From the NCBI GenBank assembly GCA_030447865.1, contig JAUJOD010000001.1, forward strand, positions 1,143,507-1,207,506: a DNA stretch of 64,000 nucleotides. The letters are read 5' to 3'. The notes below the pieces were generated by a model. It was given only the letters and a program-made list of their open reading frames with translations, was not told the DNA's origin and ran no database searches. A program made the translations under genes and the position numbers. The DNA is from Nocardioidaceae bacterium. GTDB taxonomy: Bacteria; Actinomycetota; Actinomycetes; Propionibacteriales; Nocardioidaceae. This document shows, one piece after another, positions 17,548 through 26,213 of this stretch. Within the stretch, counting starts at the first letter, position 1. Each line of letters opens with the position of its first letter.

Positions 17548-18231
17548 ATGGATGCACCGGCAGAGGACGTGCTGGCTCTTGGCGCACTCTCGGAGCCTCA
17601 GCGGGCTCGCATCTACGACTACCTTGCATCGGCCAATGCCCCGAAGACCCGCCAGGACGTCTCGGCGGCGCTTGGGATCGGACGAACGCTGGTTACCTTC
17701 CACTGCGAGAAGCTCGAGCAGGCCGGTCTGATTGAAGCGATGGCGGCTGACCCGGCTCCCGCGGGGCGTCGAGGGCGACCCCCGCAGCGATATCGGGTCA
17801 CGCAGCAGGAGATCAGTGCCAGCGTGCCGCCGCGGCGCTATGAGTTGCTGGCCGAGATCCTGGTCCAGGCGGCGAGCGAACAGGCCACCGCCGAGCCACT
17901 ACACGAAACTGCGCTGCGGGTCGGGAGGCGCCGCGGCCGGGAGCTCGGCGCCCAGGTGCGGGGTGCAGACGATGGGTCTGGGAGCCGGTGCGAGGCGCTC
18001 AGTGCCCTGCTGATCCGACTCGGGTACGAGCCGGTCGATGATCGCGGGGACGTCGTACTGACGAACTGTCCGTTCCAGCGGCTGATGGTGCTGGACACGA
18101 AACTGGTGTGCTCAATCAACGCAGCTCTTGCGGCAGGCTATCTCGAGGGGCTCGGTGTTGACCGGCACGTCTCGGCCCGGCTGCGGCCCTGCCCAGACAA
18201 TTGTTGCGTGGTACTGGAGCGCTCGGCCTGA
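17548..18231 (+). CDS. HTH transcriptional regulator with C-terminal cysteines (SufR-like)
   Basis: The 227-residue protein has an N-terminal winged helix (about residues 10-85, LGIGRTLVTFHCEKLEQAGLI as recognition region) with a wing RRGRPPQRYRVT. Its C-terminal sensing domain has cysteines at 174, 188, 215, 219 and 220 in NCPF, LVCS and RPCPDNCC. The 174/188/215 spacing resembles the iron-sulfur ligands of SufR-type repressors, so Fe-S or metal sensing is inferred. It lies apart from any suf operon. ATG 17548 is chosen because the winged helix begins there and an inverted repeat lies just upstream. Downstream genes encode a RibD-type reductase and a FolP2-like protein. Confidence 0.8.
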   Translation: MDAPAEDVLALGALSEPQRARIYDYLASANAPKTRQDVSAALGIGRTLVTFHCEKLEQAGLIEAMAADPAPAGRRGRPPQRYRVTQQEISASVPPRRYELLAEILVQAASEQATAEPLHETALRVGRRRGRELGAQVRGADDGSGSRCEALSALLIRLGYEPVDDRGDVVLTNCPFQRLMVLDTKLVCSINAALAAGYLEGLGVDRHVSARLRPCPDNCCVVLERSA

Positions 18232-18309
18232 GTGCTGGTGCGAAGGCACAACACCTGCCTCTGCGCGGATGCCGGCTGCGACAGCTACTGAAACGGTGGA
18301 AGGAGCGGC

Positions 18310-19086
18310 ATGCGCCGGTTGTTGCCCCTACCCGGCGCTGACGACGTCGATCTCGACGAGGCGTACTGGCTCTCGGACGTCGGTCATCAGCAGGTCCGTG
18401 GCGTCATGGTCGCCAGCGCAGACGGAGCCGCCCAGGCGCACGGCCGGGCGGGGGGGCTTTCGGGACCGGCCGACAAAGCACTGTTCGCGGTCCTGCGGGG
18501 CCAAGCGGACGTGCTCCTCGCCGGAGCCACCACCGTGCGAGTCGAGGGTTACGCCGGAGAGCAGCCCACAGCCGATCGGAGGGACTGGCGACGGGCACGG
18601 GGGCTCTCCGAGGCACCGCCCATCGCGGTCGTCACCAGGACGTGCGATCTTGACCCGGCCGCCGGGTTGTTCACCGAAACGGTGGCAAGGCCGATCGTCA
18701 TTACGCATCGGCAAGCCCCCCAGCATCGCGTCGCCGCGCTGGCTGAGGTGGCGGACATGATCACGGCCGGGGAGCAAGAGGTCGATCTGTCCGCCGCGCT
18801 CGACGCGCTCGCCGAGCGCGGGCTGCGACGGGTGTCCTGCGAAGGTGGCCCGAGGCTGCTCTCGCAGGTCGCGGCGGCAGATCGGCTGGACGAGTTGTCT
18901 TTGACGGTCTCCCCGCTGTTGGTCGGTGGCTCGGCCCTGCGCATCCTCGACGGCGCACTCCTTGAACCGCCAACTCGGCTGCGCTTGGCGGACGTACTCG
19001 AGGACGAGAGCTTCCTGTTTCTCCGCTATCTGCGCGCGGGCGCTGACGGCGAACGGGAGGTCCAAGACGAGGTCAACGGCAGTTGA
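18310..19086 (+). CDS. RibD C-terminal (dihydrofolate-reductase-like) reductase
   Basis: The 258-residue protein has the RibD C-terminal/DHFR-like fold. It starts with VRGVMVASADGAAQAHGRAGGLSGPADKALFAVLRGQADVLLAGATTVRVEGY (residues 37-89), the family's substrate and NADPH region, and contains RRVSCEGGPRLLSQVAAADRLDELSLTVSPLLVGG near the end. Such proteins reduce pyrimidine- or pteridine-like substrates with NADPH; many actinobacterial stand-alone copies have no assigned substrate. A GAAGGAG ribosome site precedes ATG 18310. Its stop overlaps the TTG start of the folP2-like gene, implying co-translation and a shared pterin-related pathway. Confidence 0.82.
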   Translation: MRRLLPLPGADDVDLDEAYWLSDVGHQQVRGVMVASADGAAQAHGRAGGLSGPADKALFAVLRGQADVLLAGATTVRVEGYAGEQPTADRRDWRRARGLSEAPPIAVVTRTCDLDPAAGLFTETVARPIVITHRQAPQHRVAALAEVADMITAGEQEVDLSAALDALAERGLRRVSCEGGPRLLSQVAAADRLDELSLTVSPLLVGGSALRILDGALLEPPTRLRLADVLEDESFLFLRYLRAGADGEREVQDEVNGS

Positions 19087-20030
19087 CTGACCGCACCGCT
19101 GGAGATACCGACGCAGCACTGTCGCAGCAAGCGCTGCGCTTGGGCGGCCGGGTGTTTCCCCCCGGGGAGATGATTGTCATGGGCATTGTGAACCGGACGC
19201 CCGACTCCTTCTATGACCGCGGAGCGACGTTCACCTTGGCCGCCGCCGTCGCTGCGGCAGAACGCGCCCTTGACGCGGGCGCTGCGATCGTGGACATCGG
19301 TGGCGTGAAGGCAGCGGAGGGCGACCCCGTTTCGCCAACGGAGGAGCTCGACCGGGTGTGTGCCGTCATTGCAGCGGTCCGTTCTCGCCGCCCGGAAGCA
19401 GTGATCAGTGTCGACACCTGGAGGTCCGGCGTGGCGCGAGCGGCCGTCACTGCCGGCGCAGACCTGGTCAACGATGCTTGGGAAGGTTACGACCCGGACC
19501 TGGTCCGCGTCGCCGCCGATGCTGGTGTCGGCGTGGTCTGCACCCACGCCGGCCACCTGCCGCCTCGTACCGAACCCGACAACCCCCGCTACGACGATGT
19601 CGTGGCGGATGTCGTGCGCACGGTGTCCCACCTTGCTGAGAGGGCCGTCGCGGCCGGTGTCTCCCGAGATCAGATCCTCGTTGATCCCGGTCACGACTTC
19701 GGCAAGACCACAGTGCAGTCACTGGAGATCACCCGAGGCCTGACCGACATCGTGGGAACCGGTTGGCCAGTTCTCGTCGCGATGTCGAACAAGGACTTCA
19801 TCGGCGAGACACTTGACCTCCCGGTCACCGCCCGGCTACCTGGAACTCTCGCCGTCACCGCGCTAGCGGCCTGGCTGGGCGCGCGAGTTTTCCGCGCGCA
19901 CAACGTCGACGAAGTACGCCAGGTCCTCGACATGGTCAGCTCGGTGCGTGGGGAACGCGCCCCCGCGGTCAGGCGTCGCGGTATCTCATCGCCCAACCGC
20001 TCCGACGGCCGACCGACTGCGGTCACCTAG
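19083..20030 (+). CDS. folP2: Dihydropteroate synthase paralogue, FolP2-type
   Basis: The 315-residue TIM-barrel protein is a dihydropteroate synthase homologue. It keeps VMGIVNRTPDSFYDRG, DPGHDFGKT and a C-terminal RAHNV. It lacks the STRPG loop: DIGGVKAAEGDP replaces DIGGESTRPGA, and SNKDFIG replaces the SRK motif. These changes and the NRTPDSFYD sequence are like the FolP2 paralogue of mycobacteria, which is not the functional folate enzyme. So sulfonamide-target activity is unlikely and the true reaction is unknown. The TTG start overlaps the stop of the reductase gene. A canonical folP1 is not in the window. Confidence 0.8.
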   Translation: MTDRTAGDTDAALSQQALRLGGRVFPPGEMIVMGIVNRTPDSFYDRGATFTLAAAVAAAERALDAGAAIVDIGGVKAAEGDPVSPTEELDRVCAVIAAVRSRRPEAVISVDTWRSGVARAAVTAGADLVNDAWEGYDPDLVRVAADAGVGVVCTHAGHLPPRTEPDNPRYDDVVADVVRTVSHLAERAVAAGVSRDQILVDPGHDFGKTTVQSLEITRGLTDIVGTGWPVLVAMSNKDFIGETLDLPVTARLPGTLAVTALAAWLGARVFRAHNVDEVRQVLDMVSSVRGERAPAVRRRGISSPNRSDGRPTAVT

Positions 20031-20041
20031 CATCGGGTGAC

Positions 20042-21433
20042 ATGAGTGCAGAGGGCCTTGTGGCAGCCCAGGAGAAGATGCGCGCCGGAGGAGTTCACCC
20101 CGTCGCGATTGACGTGTTTAGTCACTACTACCGCCTGCTCGAAACCGGCGCCACCGGTCTAGTGCCCGAGACAGCCATCGAGCCGATCACCGAGCCGACG
20201 CGGCTGGTCGATCTCGAGCTTGACGCGCAGCACGGTGAGGCAGCGCTTGGGGACACTGTTGTCATCAAGCTCAACGGCGGCCTGGGTACGTCGATGGGCA
20301 TGTCGCGCGCGAAGTCGCTGCTGGAGGTGCGCGACGGGTTGACCTTCCTCGACCTGATCGCCTCCCAGGTGCTGCACGCGCGCAAGCGTTACGGCGTACG
20401 GCTGCCGCTGGTTTTCATGGACTCCTTCCGAACTCACGAAGACACCCTGCGGGCGCTGGCCGCCTACCCTGACCTGCCCGTCGGCGATATCCCGCTGGAC
20501 TTCATCCAGAACCGCGAGCCGAAGATCCGCGCCGACGACCTGATGCCCGCGGAGTGGCCCGCCGACCCGAGCCTGGAGTGGTGTCCGCCCGGCCATGGGG
20601 ACCTCTACACGGCGCTCTCGGTATCGGGTCTGCTCAGCCAACTCCTCGACGCCGGCTTCCGCTACGCGTTCGTGTCGAACTCCGACAACCTGGCCGCCAC
20701 CGCAGACGTCCGGATCGCTGGCTGGTTCGCCTCGACGGGGGCGCCGTTCGCCACCGAGGTGTGTCGCCGTACGCCGGCGGACCGAAAAGGCGGGCACCTG
20801 GCGATCCGCACGAGCGATGGACAGCTGATCCTGCGCGAGACGGCGCAGACCGCGCCGGAGGACCTTGAGTCGTTCATCGACATCACCCGACACCGGTACT
20901 CCAACACCAACAACTTGTGGCTGAACCTGTCGGCCCTGGCCGACACACTGGACGCCAGCGGCGGTGTGCTGGGGCTGCCGCTGATTCGCAATGCCAAGAC
21001 CGTCGACCCGGCCAACTCGTCGTCACCGGCCGTCATCCAGATCGAGACGGCGATGGGCGCAGCCGTCGAGGTCTTCCCCGGTGCCACCGCGCTCGAGGTG
21101 GAGCGCGACAGGTTCGTGCCGGTGAAGTCGACGAACGACCTGCTCGTCCTGCGCTCCGATGCGTACGAGATGTCCGACGACTTCTCGATCCGGCTGGCCG
21201 ACGGACTGACCGACGCGCCCTTGGTCGACCTCGACCCGGCGTTCTACAAGCTCATGGGCGACTTCGACGCGAGGTTCCCGGCCGGACCGCCCTCGTTGGC
21301 GGGCGCCACGTCGCTCACTGTGCGCGGGGACTGGACGTTCGGTGCCGGTGTGATCGCGCGCGGCGATGTTGAGGTCGAGGCCGACGGATCGCCCGGCGTC
21401 ATCGCCGACGGGACGGTGCTCGAGGGGCATTAG
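20042..21433 (+). CDS. UTP-sugar-1-phosphate uridylyltransferase (UDPGP family)
   Basis: The 463-residue enzyme belongs to the UDPGP (eukaryotic-type) pyrophosphorylase family rather than GalU. The nucleotide motif KLNGGLGTSMGMSRAKSLLEVRDG starts near residue 77, and NSDNLAATADVRIAGW and NTNNLWLNL are also typical. It should join UTP with glucose-1-phosphate, or a related sugar phosphate, to give the UDP-sugar. Together with pgm upstream it would make UDP-glucose for the cell envelope. It begins 11 bp after the folP2-like stop. A galU gene occupies the equivalent place in mycobacteria. Confidence 0.87.
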   Translation: MSAEGLVAAQEKMRAGGVHPVAIDVFSHYYRLLETGATGLVPETAIEPITEPTRLVDLELDAQHGEAALGDTVVIKLNGGLGTSMGMSRAKSLLEVRDGLTFLDLIASQVLHARKRYGVRLPLVFMDSFRTHEDTLRALAAYPDLPVGDIPLDFIQNREPKIRADDLMPAEWPADPSLEWCPPGHGDLYTALSVSGLLSQLLDAGFRYAFVSNSDNLAATADVRIAGWFASTGAPFATEVCRRTPADRKGGHLAIRTSDGQLILRETAQTAPEDLESFIDITRHRYSNTNNLWLNLSALADTLDASGGVLGLPLIRNAKTVDPANSSSPAVIQIETAMGAAVEVFPGATALEVERDRFVPVKSTNDLLVLRSDAYEMSDDFSIRLADGLTDAPLVDLDPAFYKLMGDFDARFPAGPPSLAGATSLTVRGDWTFGAGVIARGDVEVEADGSPGVIADGTVLEGH

Positions 21434-21479
21434 GCTTGCCGACTGCCGTCCCACCCGACCGAGAGCCCGTGCGAATCTG

Positions 21480-22700
21480 ATGCGCAGCGTTCACGAGCAC
21501 CTGAGCATGATCTTGGACGGCGTGCGGCCGCTGCCGCCGTACGAGCAGCCGCTGCTGGAGGCACTCGGCCTGCCGATCTGCGAGGACGTCAGGTCGCCCA
21601 TCGACCTGCCGAGCTTCGACAACTCGGCCATGGACGGCTATGCGTGCCGGTTGGCCGACCTGCTCGACGCCTCCCGCGACAACCCGGTTCGGCTGCCGGT
21701 CGTGGGCGAGTCAGCAGCCGGGCAGACCAAGGCGTACGCCCTGTCGCCCGGCCAGACGGTCAAGATCATGACGGGCGCGCCGCTGCCGGCAGGGGCCGAC
21801 GTGGTCGTGCCGATTGAGTGGACCGATGGCGGCCGGGCGACGGTGTCGATCGTGCAGACGCCGAGCCCGGGCCAGCATGTGCGGCCTCGCGGTGAGGATG
21901 TGCGGGCGGGCGACGCTTTGCTCGAGCAGGGCACCGTGCTGGGGCCACGGCAGGCAGCGATCCTCGCCGCCACCGGATACCCGTCAGTGAAAGCGCGGCC
22001 CCGACCCCGGGTCGTGGTCGTTTCGACGGGCAGCGAGCTGCGCGAGCCGGGTGAGCCGCTCGGCTTCGACTCGGTGTACGACGCCAACTCGTTCGCGCTG
22101 GCGGCGGCCGCGCGGCAGGCGGAAGCGATCGCCTACCGGGTCGGGATCGTCAGTGACGACCCGCAGGAGCTCACCGACACCTTGTCCGACCAGCTGGTGC
22201 GCGCCGACTTGGTGGTCACCAGTGGCGGCGTCAGCAAGGGCGACTACGACGTGGTCAAGGATGTGCTCGGCCGGCTGGGCACCGTTGCGTTCGCTGAGGT
22301 GGCGATGCAGCCGGGCAAGCCGCAGGGCTTCGGGACGGTCGGTGAGGACGACACCCCTATCTTTACGCTGCCAGGGAACCCGGTGTCGTCGTACGTCTCG
22401 TTCGAGGTCTTCGTGCTGCCGGCGATCCGGCGGATGATGGGCAAGCTGCCCTACCGGCGGCCGCTCGTGCGGGCCACCTGCATGGCTGGCTTCGGCTCGC
22501 CACGGGGGCGGACGCAGTACGTGCGGGGGAGCTTCGAGGTGACGGCGCGTGGCGCCCAGGTCAAGCCGGTGGGCGGCCACGGGTCGCACCTCATTGGCAA
22601 CCTGTCGCAGTCGAACTGCCTGATCGTCGTACCCGAAGCGACAACTGCGGTCGAGGCCGGCGCCATTGTCGACGTCGCCGTGCTTGATCGGAACTTCTGA
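21480..22700 (+). CDS. moeA: Molybdopterin molybdenumtransferase
   Basis: The 406-residue MoeA inserts molybdate into adenylylated molybdopterin. It shows the N-terminal LPPYEQPLLEALGLPICEDVRSPIDLPSFDNSAMDGYA signature, MTGAPLPAGADVVVPIEWT, the central TSGGVSKGDYDVVKDVL and PGNPVSSYVSFEVFVLPAIRRMMG, and a domain IV C-terminus. ATG 21480 is chosen; ATG 21510 is a shorter option. The stop overlaps the moaC ATG (TGATG), starting a three-gene cofactor operon moeA-moaC-mog. Confidence 0.93.
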   Translation: MRSVHEHLSMILDGVRPLPPYEQPLLEALGLPICEDVRSPIDLPSFDNSAMDGYACRLADLLDASRDNPVRLPVVGESAAGQTKAYALSPGQTVKIMTGAPLPAGADVVVPIEWTDGGRATVSIVQTPSPGQHVRPRGEDVRAGDALLEQGTVLGPRQAAILAATGYPSVKARPRPRVVVVSTGSELREPGEPLGFDSVYDANSFALAAAARQAEAIAYRVGIVSDDPQELTDTLSDQLVRADLVVTSGGVSKGDYDVVKDVLGRLGTVAFAEVAMQPGKPQGFGTVGEDDTPIFTLPGNPVSSYVSFEVFVLPAIRRMMGKLPYRRPLVRATCMAGFGSPRGRTQYVRGSFEVTARGAQVKPVGGHGSHLIGNLSQSNCLIVVPEATTAVEAGAIVDVAVLDRNF

Positions 22701-23305
22701 TGCCCACCGCCCGGTCCGATCAGCCAGCACAGCCCGATCAGCCGGCACAGCCCGATCAGCCGGCACAGCCCGATCAGCCGGCACAGCCCGATCAGCCCGC
22801 TGGCCCCGGTCAGCCCGACCGCCCCCCTCGCCTGACGCACGTGGACGAGACCGGCGCGGCCCGCATGGTCGACGTCTCGGGCAAAGAGGTCACCGAGCGG
22901 GAGGCGGTGGCGGCCGGCCGGGTGCGGGTCTCCGCCGAGGTGGTGGCGCTGCTACGCGGCGATGGGGTGCCCAAGGGGGACGCCCTCGGTGTCGCGCGGG
23001 TGGCCGGGATCATGGCCGCGAAACGGACCGGCGACCTCATCCCGCTGTGCCACCCGCTCTCCCTCAGCGGCGTGGTGGTCGACCTGGAGGTGACCGATAC
23101 CGCAGTGGAAATCACCGCGACCGTACGCACCGCCGACCGCACCGGTGTCGAGATGGAGGCGCTGACGGCCGTCTGCGTCGCCGCGCTCACCGTCGTCGAC
23201 ATGGTGAAGGCGGTCGACAAGGCGGCGGTTATCGACGACGTCACGGTGTTGGCGAAGTCGGGCGGTCGAAGCGGCAGCTGGACCCGGCCCGAGGCGGCGC
23301 GGTGA
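22700..23305 (+). CDS. moaC: Cyclic pyranopterin monophosphate synthase with repeat N-terminus
   Basis: MoaC converts the MoaA product into cyclic pyranopterin monophosphate. Residues from about 45 onward give an ordinary MoaC: RMVDVSGKEVTEREAVA, GDLIPLCHPLSLSGV, EMEALTAVCVAALTVVDMVKAVDK. The first 40 or so residues are an added tail made of Asp-Gln-Pro-Ala-Gln-Pro units encoded by an 18-bp tandem repeat. An internal start cannot be excluded, but the ATG overlaps the moeA stop as in coupled genes. The stop overlaps the GTG of mog. Confidence 0.9.
   Translation: MPTARSDQPAQPDQPAQPDQPAQPDQPAQPDQPAGPGQPDRPPRLTHVDETGAARMVDVSGKEVTEREAVAAGRVRVSAEVVALLRGDGVPKGDALGVARVAGIMAAKRTGDLIPLCHPLSLSGVVVDLEVTDTAVEITATVRTADRTGVEMEALTAVCVAALTVVDMVKAVDKAAVIDDVTVLAKSGGRSGSWTRPEAAR
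22718..22789 (+). repeat. 18-bp tandem repeat, four units, in moaC 5' end
   Basis: Four units of GATCAGCCGGCACAGCCC (the first with one change) are head to tail, then a partial unit GATCAGCCCG. In frame each gives Asp-Gln-Pro-Ala-Gln-Pro. Near-identity between units indicates recent slippage. Confidence 0.9.
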
Positions 23306-23817
23306 GCGGCCTGCAGGGGCGGCGGGCGGTGGTGCTGTCGGTCTCGAACCGGGCGGCCGCCGGCGTGTACGACGACACGACAGGCCCGCGCATCGTGGCC
23401 GCGCTGACCGATCTGGACTTCGACGACGTCTCGGCAGCGGTGGTGCCCGACGGCGAGCCAGTTCTCGCGGCGCTGGAGGAGGCCGTCTCGCAAGGCGTGG
23501 ACGTCGTGGTCACCACGGGCGGCACTGGGCTGTCCCCGACCGACCAGACGCCGGAGATGACCCGGCAGGTGCTGGACTATGAGGTGCCCGGTATCGCGGA
23601 GGCCGTCCGCGCCTATGGGCTTGGGCAAGGGGTGCCAACGGCGTCCCTGTCGCGCGGGCTGGCGGGCGTCGCGCGTCGTACGCTGATCGTCAACCTGCCG
23701 GGGTCGCCGGGCGGCGTCAAGGACGGCTTGGCGGTGCTGCTTCCCATTCTTGGCCACACGTTGGACCAGATTGCGGGCGGTGACCACCCGCGGGCCGAAG
23801 CCGGCGGTGCGCCCTGA
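23302..23817 (+). CDS. MogA/MoaB-type molybdopterin adenylyltransferase
   Basis: The 171-residue protein is of the MoaB/Mog family. It carries VLSVSNRAAAGVYDDTTGPRI and the molybdopterin-binding VVVTTGGTGLSPTDQTPEMT, followed by LPGSPGGVKDGL. It should adenylylate molybdopterin before MoeA inserts molybdenum. GTG 23302 overlaps the stop of moaC (GTGA) and gives the normal family length. Confidence 0.9.
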   Translation: MSGLQGRRAVVLSVSNRAAAGVYDDTTGPRIVAALTDLDFDDVSAAVVPDGEPVLAALEEAVSQGVDVVVTTGGTGLSPTDQTPEMTRQVLDYEVPGIAEAVRAYGLGQGVPTASLSRGLAGVARRTLIVNLPGSPGGVKDGLAVLLPILGHTLDQIAGGDHPRAEAGGAP

Positions 23818-23831
23818 CCCGCGGCTGGCCG

Positions 23832-24401
23832 GTGCGGCTGTCCAACGGGCGGGTGGGCCTGCGCCCGCTGACGATGCGTGATGCTTCCCGGTGGGCTGAG
23901 CTGCGGCGTACCAACGCTGCGTGGCTCGCGCCGTGGGAGTCGACTCGACCACCGGGGCCATCCCCGCGCCGCACCGGCTACCGGGCCATGACCCGGGATC
24001 TCATCAGGCACGGCCGCGCCGGGCACGCCTTGCCGTTCGTGGTCACCTACGACGCGGTGATGGTCGGACAGCTGACCGTCACCGGCATCACGTGGGGATC
24101 GGCACGGTGGGCGCAGATGGGTTACTGGATCGACCAGGGCCACGCGGGGCGCGGCATCATGCCGACGTCGGTGGCGATGGCGTGCGACCACTGCTTCGGC
24201 ACGATGGGGCTGCACCGGATTGAGATAGCGATCCGGCCGGAGAACGTGGCCAGCCTGCGCATCGTGCAGAAGCTCGGTTTCACCCAGGTTGGCCTGGCTC
24301 CGCGTTACCTGCACATCAACGGGATGTGGCGGGACCACCTGCTGTTCGGTCTCACCGCCGAAGAGGTGCCGTACGGCGTGCAAGCCCGCCTCAAGCAGTA
24401 G
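23832..24401 (+). CDS. RimJ-type GNAT N-acetyltransferase
   Basis: The 189-residue protein has the GNAT fold of the RimJ/RimL group: GRVGLRPLTMRDASRWAELRRTN at the N-terminus, the acetyl-CoA loop region MGYWIDQGHAGRGIMPTSVAMACDHCF, and NVASLRIVQKLGFTQVGL near the end. RimJ-type enzymes acetylate protein N-termini such as ribosomal protein S5; the target here is inferred. The GTG at 23832 starts 14 bp after mog; an in-frame CTG at 23814 would overlap the mog stop. The place after moeA matches rimJ in the mycobacterial order. Confidence 0.85.
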   Translation: MRLSNGRVGLRPLTMRDASRWAELRRTNAAWLAPWESTRPPGPSPRRTGYRAMTRDLIRHGRAGHALPFVVTYDAVMVGQLTVTGITWGSARWAQMGYWIDQGHAGRGIMPTSVAMACDHCFGTMGLHRIEIAIRPENVASLRIVQKLGFTQVGLAPRYLHINGMWRDHLLFGLTAEEVPYGVQARLKQ

Positions 24402-24494
24402 CCCGCGCTCGGTTCACTGTCGTCACACAACTTCTCAGCCGACACACCGCTGCAGCTGTCCAGCAAGCGCCGCGTGCCGCTCTACGGTCGTCTC

Positions 24495-25376
24495 GTGGGT
24501 CTCACCGGCATCATCTACGGGGCGATCGTCGTGGCGTGGGCCGCCTACCTGGTGCCGTTGGCTCTGCGTCGCCACGACGAGGCAGCCCGGTCCCGTTCAA
24601 TCGACAGGTTTTCCGGAGCGATGCGGGTGCTGTCACGTCGCGACATGTCGACCGCAGGCCGGCTGGTCGTAACGCCGCCGCGAGCAGTTGACCGCTTGGT
24701 GAGTCCAGGGCTGAGCCGGCACGTTACGGCCGCCCCCGTGCCCGCTATCCGGCCGAGCCGCGAGTCGCTGCGGCTGGCTGCGGCCCGCCGTCGACGGGTA
24801 GTCGTTCTCTTGCTATGTCTTACCGCTGCCGTCTCGGTCGCAGCCGGTTTCCGCGTCGTCCCGCTGTGGTCGCCTGCCGTGCCGTTGGCCTTGCTCGTCG
24901 GATTCTTGTGCCTGGTCCGTCGACAGGTTCGCAAAGCGAGCGACGCTTACTGGGCCGAAGTGGCCTCGGCAACGCGGGCTCCGTCTAACGTCGTCCGCCG
25001 TACGCCGTCCCGTGTCGACGCTTCACACGGAGCAGCCAAGGGACCCGACGAGGAGCCGACGGTGCCGTTGGATGTCGGGGCGCTTCAGGAAGCCGTCGCC
25101 GTCGCCGCGATCGAGCCGGAGCGAAGGGTGGCGGTGGCGTTGTCGACCGCCGACGGTGGCTCATTGTGGGACCCGCTGCCGATCACGCTGCCGACGTACG
25201 TCGACAAGCCGGTCGCCGCGCGAACCAGCCGTCGCATCGACCTCAGCGCGCCCGGCACCTGGTCGTCGGGCCACTCGGCCGAGGCGACCAAGACGGCTGC
25301 GATGACTGGCGGTGGTACAAGCGGCACAGACGCCGGGGCTGCCGACGAAGAGCCAGCCCGCGCTGTCAACGGCTGA
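24495..25376 (+). CDS. Conserved actinobacterial membrane protein
   Basis: The product (about 293 residues) starts with a transmembrane helix (GLTGIIYGAIVVAWAAYLVPLAL) followed by RRHDEAARSRSIDRFSGAMRVLSRR. Two further hydrophobic segments lie about residues 102-135, and a long polar C-terminal part rich in Ala, Thr and Glu follows. Proteins with this beginning sit after moeA and rimJ in many actinomycetes (Rv0996-like position), but no function is known. GTG 24495 is chosen because the helix starts there; GTG 24474 adds seven residues. Confidence 0.75.
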   Translation: MGLTGIIYGAIVVAWAAYLVPLALRRHDEAARSRSIDRFSGAMRVLSRRDMSTAGRLVVTPPRAVDRLVSPGLSRHVTAAPVPAIRPSRESLRLAAARRRRVVVLLLCLTAAVSVAAGFRVVPLWSPAVPLALLVGFLCLVRRQVRKASDAYWAEVASATRAPSNVVRRTPSRVDASHGAAKGPDEEPTVPLDVGALQEAVAVAAIEPERRVAVALSTADGGSLWDPLPITLPTYVDKPVAARTSRRIDLSAPGTWSSGHSAEATKTAAMTGGGTSGTDAGAADEEPARAVNG

Positions 25377-25662
25377 CCGGTCAGCGTCCAGGTGAGCTGG
25401 GCGGCGATGTTCGCCAGGTCACCGGGCAGCTGGCACAGGTTTCTTTCCCTGGCCCGGCTGCCGGGCCGCCTGAGGTCCTGACTACCGGGGCAGGGCTTCC
25501 ACCTCTTAAACCAGGTGCAGCTGTTTCAGTTGGTTGACGACGCGCGGCCCTCCCTCCCCCCGGGGCCCTGTCGCGGCAAGAGCTCGGTCTGCGCTCCGGC
25601 GTCTGAGTGCTAAGGTTTCCGTTCGGTTGAACCCGCTCGCCGTGCTATCGCGCGGCCACCCC

Positions 25663-25737
<75 letters not shown>

Positions 25738-25785
25738 GAAACGCCAGGTCACGGGCCGTGTACGGGATCCTCACTCAGGAGGACC

Positions 25786-26102
25786 TTCGACGGCAAGGTC
25801 GACCTGCAGCGCCGCTACCTGCGCACCCGGCTTCCAGCGGGCAGCCAGCCACCCATCCACCCATCCACCACGTCCCGTCCTCGGCCGACTTCCTCGACGC
25901 CGTCCGTCTCGGGTTCGGGTGGGGCATGCTGCCCGACAGGCAGAGCCATGCCCACGAGCAGGCCGGCCAGCTGGTCGACATCGACCCCTCCAGCACCATC
26001 GACGTCGTCCTCTACGAGCAACAGTGGAAGCTGCGCTCACCGGGCCTCGACCGCATCACCGCAGCCGTTCTCGACACCGCCCGGTCGCGCCTGGTGCCGT
26101 AG
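25786..26102 (+). pseudogene. C-terminal remnant of ArgP/LysG-type LysR regulator
   Basis: From 25786 the frame reads FDGKVDLQRRYLRTRLP...PPIH, like the ligand-domain segment of ArgP/LysG regulators. The sequence then resumes one frame over as HHVPSSADFLDAVRLGFGWGMLPDRQ...VVLYEQQWKLRSPGLDRITAAVLDTARSRLVP, an excellent match to the family C-terminus. The shift is explained by a perfect 8-bp tandem duplication CCATCCAC (25853-25860 and 25861-25868). The first two-thirds of the gene, including the DNA-binding domain, is absent. Such regulators normally control a lysine/arginine exporter (lysE), which is missing here. The remnant lies just downstream of tRNA-Ala, so a rearrangement at the tRNA is likely. 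Confidence 0.85.
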
Positions 26103-26213
26103 CCGCCGGTCCGGGTCTGTTCAGCGCGATCAGCGGCCCGGCATTCCCGTGTCGATCAACGGCCGTGGCAGCGGCACGGTTCGCATAGGGAAGGGCGTCC
26201 GGTCAGGTCGTCC

